From: Clostridia bacterium
Lineage (GTDB): Bacteria > Bacillota > Clostridia > Oscillospirales > Acutalibacteraceae
Length of the DNA: 64,000 nt
Reading direction: 5' to 3'
NCBI GenBank assembly: GCA_017516745.1
Contig: JAFXBF010000006.1
Span: 1-64,000 of the forward strand
This document shows positions 8,531 through 15,719 of the stretch, piece by piece. The position numbers and the translations under genes were made by a program. Below the pieces are notes generated by a model that did not search any database, was not told the DNA's origin, and saw nothing but the letters and a program-made list of their open reading frames with translations. Numbering within the stretch: the stretch's first letter is position 1; the number at the start of each line of letters is the position of its first letter.

Positions 8531-8559
8531 ATCTTATAGGCTATTCAGCAGTTTGTCAA
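8531..8559 (-). promoter_or_regulatory. Predicted acpP promoter
   Basis: On the minus strand, TTGACA (8554-8559), a 17-base spacer and TAAGAT (8531-8536) lie about 65 bases upstream of the acpP start. Confidence 0.6.
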
Positions 8560-8611
8560 GTGCTTTTTAAAAATTTCTTAACAAATTGTTCACGAATGGA
8601 CTTTTCGCAAA

Positions 8612-10642
8612 TCAGAAAGTAGAGCTCATATCTTCCTGAACACGCTCGTGTGTAACCTTGACAAACTTGGAGTTATCAATTTTTTCCTGAAGCAGCTTGA
8701 AGTAAAGCTCCTTGTCAATGGGAAGCTCAACTGTCTTGTCAAGCCAGCTCGAAAGGTGGGCACAGTTGGAAATTGTCAGACCGTTGATGCCCTCTTCACC
8801 TCTGCCGACAAGCTCACCGCCACGGAGAATATTATCTGCAAACTGTTTCATAACCTGAACGTGCTGTGACCAGGGCTCGGGGTCGGGCAGGACTGTAAAG
8901 GTCTTGCTGTTAAGCTTGCCGAAGCCTTCGTCGGAATGGCGTGTGTATTCACTGACCGAGCCGTCAAGCTCTGTAATTTCAAGCTTGCCGCCCATGCATA
9001 CAATCTTTGCCTTATCGAGCGTAATTTCAAGTCTGTTTGTGCCCGGATAGTCGCCTGTTGTTGTGATAAACACACCCGTTGCACCGTTGGGATATTCAAC
9101 GTAAATTGTTACGTCGTCCTCAACCTCGATATTGTGATACTTACCCTCGTGAAGAAAGCCTCTTACCTTGCAGGGCATACCGCAAAGCCACTGCCACAAA
9201 TCAAGCTGGTGCGGACACTGGTTGAGCAGTACACCGCCGCCTTCACCTGACCAGGTTGCTCGCCAGTCACCCGAATCGTAGTATGACTGGGTTCTGAACC
9301 AGTCTGTAATAATCCAGTTTACTCTTGTAATTTCGCCGTATTTGCCGCTTCTGATAATCTCACGAAGCTTTATGTAGCAGGGGTTTGTACGCTGGTTGAA
9401 CATAATTGCAAAGGATTTGTCGCTCTTTGCGGCAACCTCGTTCATTTCCTCAACCTGCTTTGTGTAAACACCTGCAGGCTTTTCAATCATAACGTGAAGG
9501 CCTGCGTCGAGTGCCTCGATAGCGTAAGTCGGGTGGAGATAGTGGGGAGTTGCAACGATAACTGCATCAACCTCACCCGAAGCGATAAGCTCGCTGCCGT
9601 CGTTATAAATCTTGATGCCAGGCTTGGTTTCAAGCGCTGCCTTACGGCGTTCTTCCTTAAGGTCGGCAATTGCGGTAACCTCGAAATCGGGCAGACAGCC
9701 CTTTACGATATTGCTCATATGGCTTGAGCCCATATTACCGTAGCCGATAATGCCAAGGCGGATTATGCCCTTTTCCATGCAAGCAAGGATTTCCTTGAGC
9801 GCATTTACAGCGGCATCAAAGGATTCATCGGTGCTGTTATATACATAGCTCTGCTTTTTGCCTATGGAGTTGATTGTGCCGTTGTCAGCCTCAAGGTTTT
9901 CAAGGCCGTCAAACACTGTGAGGTGGGGTTCAAGAGAAAGGAACTTTTCGCCGTTGTTGCGTGCAAAGCGCTTGATGATTTCGGCCACCTTGCCGTCACC
10001 CTTGCCTGCGGGGACAACCTCACCGTTTTCAAAATAAGCATCCTTGACGTGAAGATACTTTACATAGCCTTCAACCTTTTCGTAGGCTGCAAGCGGGTCA
10101 ACACCGCACTGAATGTAATTTGCAGGGTCAACAATTGCAAAGAGCTTGTGCTCGCAATGGCGGAGAATTTCAAGGTTTCTCTCGTCATTATCGCCGTATA
10201 TGCCCTTTTCATTTTCAAGGCAGCAGTATACGCCCTGTTCGTAGGAGTAGTCTGCCATAGCCTTTACTCTGCGGAGCACTTCTTCTCTGTTATCCTCGTA
10301 GCTCTGACCCTTTGTGAAGAAAAAGCTGAACATACGGATATATTTTGTATCGAGAATTTTTGCAACCTCAACCGTGTTCTTGAACTTTTCAAAGTGGGGC
10401 TCAAAATCCTCATCAATTTCAATCTTGCCGAAGGGAGAGCCGATAGAGGAAACTTTGATGCCGTTTGCATCTAACTTTTCCTTGAGAGCCTTTGCCTCTT
10501 CAACGGTAAAATCGGCAATGTTCTTGCCGTCAATACCTCTGGGCTCAAAATAGGACATACCGTTGCGCTTGAGAGCGGCAATCTGGCCGTCAAGCCCTTT
10601 TGCGGCCTCATCCGCAAAGCCGGTGAGAATAAAATTCAACAT
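8612..10642 (-). CDS. Fused TIM-barrel sugar epimerase and Gfo/Idh/MocA oxidoreductase
   Basis: A 676-residue protein with two enzyme domains. Residues 1 to about 280 resemble the xylose-isomerase-like TIM barrels (sugar phosphate isomerase/epimerase family), with LENEKGIYGD, FAIVDPANYIQCG and YLHVKDAYF as likely metal-site strands. From about 290, LGIIGYGNMGSSHM begins an NAD(P)-binding Rossmann fold, followed by the EKPAG motif and a C-terminal substrate domain. These families often sit side by side in inositol or sugar pathways; here they share one frame. ATG 10642 has an AAGGAG site. Substrate unknown; it is followed by no transporter. Confidence 0.85.
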   Translation of the reverse strand: MLNFILTGFADEAAKGLDGQIAALKRNGMSYFEPRGIDGKNIADFTVEEAKALKEKLDANGIKVSSIGSPFGKIEIDEDFEPHFEKFKNTVEVAKILDTKYIRMFSFFFTKGQSYEDNREEVLRRVKAMADYSYEQGVYCCLENEKGIYGDNDERNLEILRHCEHKLFAIVDPANYIQCGVDPLAAYEKVEGYVKYLHVKDAYFENGEVVPAGKGDGKVAEIIKRFARNNGEKFLSLEPHLTVFDGLENLEADNGTINSIGKKQSYVYNSTDESFDAAVNALKEILACMEKGIIRLGIIGYGNMGSSHMSNIVKGCLPDFEVTAIADLKEERRKAALETKPGIKIYNDGSELIASGEVDAVIVATPHYLHPTYAIEALDAGLHVMIEKPAGVYTKQVEEMNEVAAKSDKSFAIMFNQRTNPCYIKLREIIRSGKYGEITRVNWIITDWFRTQSYYDSGDWRATWSGEGGGVLLNQCPHQLDLWQWLCGMPCKVRGFLHEGKYHNIEVEDDVTIYVEYPNGATGVFITTTGDYPGTNRLEITLDKAKIVCMGGKLEITELDGSVSEYTRHSDEGFGKLNSKTFTVLPDPEPWSQHVQVMKQFADNILRGGELVGRGEEGINGLTISNCAHLSSWLDKTVELPIDKELYFKLLQEKIDNSKFVKVTHERVQEDMSSTF

Positions 10643-10673
10643 AGCTGACACTCCTTTATATTGATTGATTGTT

Positions 10674-12161
10674 TTATTTCTTTCTGTAGAGCTTCTGACC
10701 CTGATATTCGGGCTCGCAGGTTACATTGACACCGAGCTTTTTGAGCAGATGCTCGTCAACCTGGGAAAGCATAACGCTCACGTGCATTTCACAGCCACGC
10801 AGTTTTTTGAGCTGCTCCATAGCCTTGGCGGCGTTTTCGTCGCTTGCGGCACAGATTGAAAGGGCAAGCAGGATTTCGTCGGTGTGAAGTCGGGGGTTTT
10901 TGCTGCCGAAATGGTCTGTTTTAAGGTGCTGGATAGGTGTTATAACCTCAGGCGAGATAAGGTGCATATCCTCATCAAGCCCTGCATAAGCCTTGAGTGC
11001 GTTGAGAAGCATAGCTGCACTGCAGCCGAGAAGACCCGTGGTCTTACCCGTGATTATTCTGCCGTTGTCAAGCTCGATTGCCGCCGCAGGTGCGCCCGTC
11101 TTCTGTGCTCTGTCAAGGGCGGCGCAGACAACGGGTCTGTCCTCCTTGGTGATGTTTGCCTGACGCATAAGAAGCTCTAACTTATAGACAACATCCTGGT
11201 CAACCTTGCCCTCACGGCGCTCGCAAAGGCCGACATAGTAGCGGCGGATAATTTCCTGCTTTGCGGCGGCACAGACAGCCTCGTCATCATAAATACAGTG
11301 GCCTGCCATATTAACGCCCATATCCGTGGGAGATTTATATGGTGATGTGCCGTATATGGTTTCGAACATTGTGTTGAGAACGGGGAAAACCTCAACATCT
11401 CTGTTGTAGTTGACCGTTGTTTCGCCGTAGGCCTTGAGGTGGAACGGGTCAATCATATTGACGTCCTTAAGGTCTGCTGTTGCAGCCTCGTAAGCAAGGT
11501 TAACGGGGTGGTCAAGCGCAAGATTCCAAATAGGGAAGGTTTCAAACTTGGCATAGCCTGCTTTGATGCCACGCTTATTCTCATGATAAAGCTGTGAAAG
11601 GCAGGTTGCCATTTTGCCGCTGCCCGGACCCGGTGCGGTGATGATGACAAGCTCACGCTGAGTTTCGATATAATCGTTCTTGCCAAAGCCCATATCACTG
11701 ACAATGAACGGGATATTGGACGGATAGCCCGGTATTCTGTAATGGCGGTAAACCTTTACGCCAAGGCTCTTCATACGCTCGATAAACACCTCGGCCGCAG
11801 GCTGACCCGCAAGCTGTGAAACGACAATGCTTCCGACAAAGAGACCTATCTCACGGAATTCGTCAATGAGCCTGAGCACGTCGGCATCATAAGTGATGCC
11901 GTAGTCGCCTCTTATCTTGTTGTTTTCGATATCGGCCGCATTTATTACGATTACAACCTCTGCCTGGTCCTTAAGCTCAAGCAGCATTTTCAGCTTACTG
12001 TCGGGCTTGAAGCCGGGCAGAACTCTTGAAGCGTGGTAATCGTCAAACAGCTTACCGCCGAACTCAAGATAGAGTTTACCGCCGAACTGTTCGATACGCT
12101 GTCTGATACACTCGGACTGCATTTTGAGATATTTTTCGTTGTCAAAACCTATTCTTTCCAT
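10674..12161 (-). CDS. DUF1846 (UPF0371) family protein
   Basis: A 495-residue conserved protein of DUF1846, common in Firmicutes and without an established reaction as far as I know. It opens with the typical IGFDNEKYLKMQSECIRQRI and has LYLEFGGKLFDDYHASRVLP and a glycine-rich TAPGPGSGKMATCLSQLYH segment that looks like a nucleotide-binding loop. ATG 12161 is preferred to a TTG nine bases earlier, which crowds the GGGGAA ribosome site. It lies 31 bases upstream of the TIM-barrel fusion gene and is probably in the same transcript. Confidence 0.88.
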   Translation of the reverse strand: MERIGFDNEKYLKMQSECIRQRIEQFGGKLYLEFGGKLFDDYHASRVLPGFKPDSKLKMLLELKDQAEVVIVINAADIENNKIRGDYGITYDADVLRLIDEFREIGLFVGSIVVSQLAGQPAAEVFIERMKSLGVKVYRHYRIPGYPSNIPFIVSDMGFGKNDYIETQRELVIITAPGPGSGKMATCLSQLYHENKRGIKAGYAKFETFPIWNLALDHPVNLAYEAATADLKDVNMIDPFHLKAYGETTVNYNRDVEVFPVLNTMFETIYGTSPYKSPTDMGVNMAGHCIYDDEAVCAAAKQEIIRRYYVGLCERREGKVDQDVVYKLELLMRQANITKEDRPVVCAALDRAQKTGAPAAAIELDNGRIITGKTTGLLGCSAAMLLNALKAYAGLDEDMHLISPEVITPIQHLKTDHFGSKNPRLHTDEILLALSICAASDENAAKAMEQLKKLRGCEMHVSVMLSQVDEHLLKKLGVNVTCEPEYQGQKLYRKK

Positions 12162-12285
12162 ATCAATCAATTCCCCGTTTTTATGAAGAGATATAATTTA
12201 ACTTGTGTATTATATCACATACTTTTACTTTATTAAAGAGAATAATTATAAAAATTTCTTTAATTTATAAAAATTTTTCTTTCTC

Positions 12286-12314
12286 TTGAAATATTATTCT
12301 AAAGTAAGTATAAT
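12286..12314 (+). promoter_or_regulatory. Predicted nagA promoter
   Basis: TTGAAA at 12286-12291, a 17-base spacer and a perfect TATAAT at 12309-12314, in an AT-rich divergent region shared with the DUF1846 gene. Confidence 0.65.
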
Positions 12315-12348
12315 ATAGTTTACTCTAATTATAATGGGGTAGTTTGTT

Positions 12349-13464
12349 ATGATAATTAAAAACGCAACTGTTTGGGGAGAGGATTTTTCCCCCGTAAAAA
12401 AAGACATTAAAATTTCAGACGGTTTAATCGAAGACATCGGCTGTTTTGAAAACGAGGACGGCACGGATTTTTCGGGCTGCACCGTTGTGCCCGGCTTTAT
12501 TGACATACACATTCACGGCGCACGTCTTGCGGACAGCTCGTCCGGCAACGCAGAAGAAATACAGACAATCAGCAGGTATCTTGCCGAAAACGGCATCACC
12601 TCCTTCTGCCCGACGACAATGACTCTGCCCGAAGAAACACTTACCAAGGCGTTTGAGGCGGTAAAGGAGTGTATGGGCAAAGAGGAAGGCGCATATATTC
12701 ACGGAATAAATATGGAAGGCCCGTTTATTTCTCTGGGCAAAAAGGGTGCACAGGCGGCAGAGCATATCCGCAGACCCGATGTTGAGGAATTCAACAGACT
12801 CAACACCATCTGCCCGATAAAGCTTGCCGATATCGCCCCCGAAGAGGACGGCGCTGTTGAATTTGCAAAAGCGGTCAGCAAAACCTGCACGGTTTCTGCC
12901 GCACACACCTCGGCAAGCTATGAAGAGGCAAGGCTTGGCTTTGAAAACGGCTTTACACACGCAACCCACCTTTTCAACGCAATGACACCCATACAGAACA
13001 GAGCTCCCGGTGTGCCGACTGCTGTATTTGACGATGAAAAAGCCACCGCAGAGCTTATCTGCGACGGCCTTCATAACCACCCTGCAATACTTCGTATGGC
13101 TTTCAGCCTTTTAGGCGAGGACAGAGCGGTTGTAATCAGCGACTCGATGTCTGCGGCAGGTATGGGAGACGGCGAATATGAGCTGGGCGGACAGACGGTA
13201 TATGTAAAGAACGGCAAGGCAACGCTTGCCGACGGCACAATAGCCGCAAGCACGACAAACATTTTTGCGGAATTCAAAAACCTTCTGGAATTCGGTATTG
13301 ATTTCAAGGCTGCACTCAAAGCGTGCACAATCAATCCGGCAAGGGTTGTAGGCGCAGATAAATTCACAGGCTCGATAGAAAAGGGCAAGAGAGCAGACCT
13401 CCTTGTGCTTGACAGCGACCTTAACCTGAAGGCCGTTTATATCGGCGGCAAGCAGTTTGTCTGA
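12349..13464 (+). CDS. nagA: N-acetylglucosamine-6-phosphate deacetylase
   Basis: A 371-residue amidohydrolase that removes acetate from GlcNAc-6-phosphate in amino-sugar use and cell-wall recycling. Metal and active-site features are the HIHG motif after PGFID, NMEGPFIS, SAAHTSA, THLFNAM and the catalytic Asp in ISDSMSAAG. Length is normal. No nagB is adjacent. It has its own promoter, and a hairpin follows. Confidence 0.95.
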   Translation: MIIKNATVWGEDFSPVKKDIKISDGLIEDIGCFENEDGTDFSGCTVVPGFIDIHIHGARLADSSSGNAEEIQTISRYLAENGITSFCPTTMTLPEETLTKAFEAVKECMGKEEGAYIHGINMEGPFISLGKKGAQAAEHIRRPDVEEFNRLNTICPIKLADIAPEEDGAVEFAKAVSKTCTVSAAHTSASYEEARLGFENGFTHATHLFNAMTPIQNRAPGVPTAVFDDEKATAELICDGLHNHPAILRMAFSLLGEDRAVVISDSMSAAGMGDGEYELGGQTVYVKNGKATLADGTIAASTTNIFAEFKNLLEFGIDFKAALKACTINPARVVGADKFTGSIEKGKRADLLVLDSDLNLKAVYIGGKQFV

Positions 13465-13473
13465 TTACTCCGT

Positions 13474-13501
13474 GCAGACGCCGTCCGGTTACGGCGCCTG
13501 C
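13474..13501 (+). terminator. GC-rich hairpin after nagA
   Basis: GCAGACGCCGT (13474-13484) pairs with ACGGCGCCTGC (13491-13501), with one G-U pair. No U-run follows, so termination is uncertain. It may also be part of the structured leader just downstream. Confidence 0.5.
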
Positions 13502-13510
13502 AATATATAA

Positions 13511-13580
13511 AGCAGTCCGAAATAACGGCTCCCCGTGGGCAGAATTGCCACCGTTATCCATACAGGACTGCGAGGCTGCT
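13511..13580 (+). ncRNA. Structured leader RNA of unknown class
   Basis: Nested stems are visible: GCAGTCC (13512-13518) with GGACTGC (13565-13571), then ATAACGG (13522-13528) with CCGTTAT (13551-13557), then TGG-CA with TGCCA around a GAAT loop. A competing pairing of AGCAG (13511-13515) with CTGCT (13576-13580) is possible. It lies about 45 bases before the nucleosidase gene. I could not match it to a known riboswitch class; it may be a regulator or simply a palindromic repeat. Confidence 0.45.
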
Positions 13581-13624
13581 CTCAAAACATAATATGTAAA
13601 AATATGATTTAAGGTGAAATGATT

Positions 13625-14308
13625 ATGAAAACAATTGCTGTACTTATTGCAGACACACACGAATACAATCCCTTCTGCAAGTGGGCAACCGAAAACGGTG
13701 CGGAAAACTTTGAAGAAAACGGTATGAGAATGCTGAAAATGACATTCTGCGGTGACAGGCTTGTTGCAATGCTGAGCAACACGGGCAAGGTAAACGCCGC
13801 AATTGCCGCAACGCACCTTATACTTAAATACGGTGCAGAAGAAATATACAACATCGGCTTTTCGGGCGCAGTAAAGGGCGTACGCAGAGGCGACCTTGTT
13901 GCAGGCTCAAGCTGTACCGAGTGTGATTTTGACCTGACACCCCTCGGCTACGAATTAGGCGAGAAGCCTGACCAGAAATATGTATACGAAACCGACCCCG
14001 AACTGCTCGAGCTCTGTAAAGAGCAGAACCTTTACATTGGTGCGCTCGGCACGGGTGATATGTTCCTGACAAGCAACGAAAAGAAGGCGGATTTCCACAG
14101 GCGTTTCGGCATCTGTGCCTTCGATATGGAGTCGGGTGCAATTGCTTCCGTCTGCGACCGCTACGGCGTGAAATCGTTGAGCATACGCAAGATTTCCGAC
14201 GACAGCGAGGAAACCGCAAGCGAGGATTACAGAGCAATGAACAAGAGCGAGGAAATGGGTCTGACAGACACACTCATTGCACTTCTGATAAAGAAATACA
14301 ATGGATAA
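13625..14308 (+). CDS. MTA/SAH nucleosidase-like phosphorylase-fold protein
   Basis: A 227-residue protein of the nucleoside phosphorylase superfamily, closest by motif to 5'-methylthioadenosine/S-adenosylhomocysteine nucleosidase. Seen are GTGDMFL, FDMESGAIA (the MEG/MES ribose-binding stretch) and IRKISDD with the base-contacting Asp. Such enzymes clear by-products of radical SAM and methylation reactions. ATG 13625 has better spacing from AAGGTGA than ATG 13619. It overlaps the next gene, a radical SAM enzyme, by eight bases, which supports a link. Another purine nucleosidase remains possible. Confidence 0.8.
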   Translation: MKTIAVLIADTHEYNPFCKWATENGAENFEENGMRMLKMTFCGDRLVAMLSNTGKVNAAIAATHLILKYGAEEIYNIGFSGAVKGVRRGDLVAGSSCTECDFDLTPLGYELGEKPDQKYVYETDPELLELCKEQNLYIGALGTGDMFLTSNEKKADFHRRFGICAFDMESGAIASVCDRYGVKSLSIRKISDDSEETASEDYRAMNKSEEMGLTDTLIALLIKKYNG

Positions 14309-15191
14309 TTTTCTTATCGAAAGGTGCTCACTCTGCCCACGAAATTGTAAAGCAAAACGCCTTAACACCACTTCAGGCGAAGGCTTCTGTAAACTGCCTG
14401 CCCTGCCGGGTATATGCAGGGCTGATAAGCACATGTGGGAAGAGCCGAATATAAGCGGAACTCGAGGTTCGGGCACAATTTTTTTCAGCGGCTGTGTGCT
14501 TCGGTGCGAATTTTGCCAGAACAGCGATATCAGCAGAAATTACTGCGGCAAAACGGTTGATGCTCACGGGCTTACTGAAATAATAAAAGAGCTTGAAACC
14601 TCGGGAGTACACAATATCAACCTTGTAAGCCCTACACCTTACTATCCGGTGATAGTAAAGGCCTTGCAGAAATACAAACCCTCAATACCCGTTGTGTGCA
14701 ACACTTCGGGCTATGAGCAGGTTGAAACGCTCAAAGCCCTTGAAGGACTTATTGATATCTACCTGCCCGATTTCAAGTATTCCGACAATGAATTAGCGGT
14801 AAAATATTCTAAAGCGCCCGATTACCCCGTAATTGCGCTTAACGCAATAAAGGAAATGCTGCGTCAGGTCGGCACACCCGTGCACGGCGAGGACGGTATG
14901 ATGAAAAAAGGCGTTATGGTAAGGCACCTTATCCTGCCCGACAGCCTTGAAAACAGCTACGGCGTGCTTGATATGATAGCGGATAACCTGCCCGAGGATA
15001 TTTACGTCAGCCTTATGGCACAGTATTTCCCCACGGGCAACGAAATTCACGACGAATTGAAGAGAAAAATCACGGCAGAGGAATACGAAAAGGTAAGCAG
15101 CTATATGCTCCTCCTCGGCCTTGAAAACGGCTTTGTGCAGGAGCTTGAAGCGGCAGAGAAATCTTATGTTCCTGATTGGAATATGATATAA
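14301..15191 (+). CDS. PflX-like radical SAM protein
   Basis: A 296-residue radical SAM protein related to pyruvate formate-lyase activating enzymes (the COG1313/PflX group). The cluster motif CVLRCEFC lies in FFSGCVLRCEFCQN. Extra N-terminal cysteines (ERCSLCPRNCKAKR) suggest a second metal site. The substrate is not known and no glycyl radical enzyme is adjacent. It overlaps the nucleosidase-like gene upstream, which could remove 5'-deoxyadenosine or methylthioadenosine. Assignment to the family is firm; function is open. Confidence 0.85.
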   Translation: MDNFLIERCSLCPRNCKAKRLNTTSGEGFCKLPALPGICRADKHMWEEPNISGTRGSGTIFFSGCVLRCEFCQNSDISRNYCGKTVDAHGLTEIIKELETSGVHNINLVSPTPYYPVIVKALQKYKPSIPVVCNTSGYEQVETLKALEGLIDIYLPDFKYSDNELAVKYSKAPDYPVIALNAIKEMLRQVGTPVHGEDGMMKKGVMVRHLILPDSLENSYGVLDMIADNLPEDIYVSLMAQYFPTGNEIHDELKRKITAEEYEKVSSYMLLLGLENGFVQELEAAEKSYVPDWNMI

Positions 15192-15236
15192 ATTACAGTT
15201 TGTCGAACCAATTCGCAATTCGGAAGGAGTAACACA

Positions 15237-15698
15237 ATGAAGATTAATATGCCCCCCGAAGAATACGGCGCAAAGGCGCAGGCGCTTTTTGAGCAGGGCT
15301 ACAACTGTGCTCAGGCGGTTGTGCTTGCATTTGATGATTTGACGGGTCTTGACAACAAAACCGCCGCTATGCTTGCCTCCTCCTTTGGCGGAGGTATGGG
15401 CAGGCTGCGTGAGATCTGCGGTGCGGTAAGCGGTATGTTTGCCGTTGCAGGTATATTGAGAGGTTATGCCGACCCGAAGGCAAAGGAAGAAAAGACAGAG
15501 CACTACGCTTTTATACAAAGCCTTGCAGGCGAATTCAAAAAAGAAAACGGCAGCTACATCTGCCGTGAGCTGCTTGAACTTCCCGGTGCAAGCAAGCCTA
15601 TCCCCGAAGAGCGCACGGCAGAATATTACCTGCGCCGTCCGTGCGGAGAATATGTACGCTGTGCAGCGACAATACTTGCCAAGGAACTTGAAGATTAA
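15237..15698 (+). CDS. C_GCAxxG_C_C family protein
   Basis: A 153-residue protein of the cysteine-rich C_GCAxxG_C_C family, frequent in anaerobes and thought to bind metal or redox cofactors. Family cysteines are in GYNCAQAV, EICGAVSGM and the C-terminal RRPCGEYVRCAA. It is preceded by AAGGAG and follows the radical SAM gene by 45 bases. Function unknown. Confidence 0.85.
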   Translation: MKINMPPEEYGAKAQALFEQGYNCAQAVVLAFDDLTGLDNKTAAMLASSFGGGMGRLREICGAVSGMFAVAGILRGYADPKAKEEKTEHYAFIQSLAGEFKKENGSYICRELLELPGASKPIPEERTAEYYLRRPCGEYVRCAATILAKELED

Positions 15699-15719
15699 AG
15701 AAAAAAGAAGTAAGGAAAA

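Noticed and set aside
9923-10474. Plus-strand frame inside the TIM-barrel fusion gene
   Set aside because: No start signal and no recognisable features; it is the complement of the conserved barrel domain.
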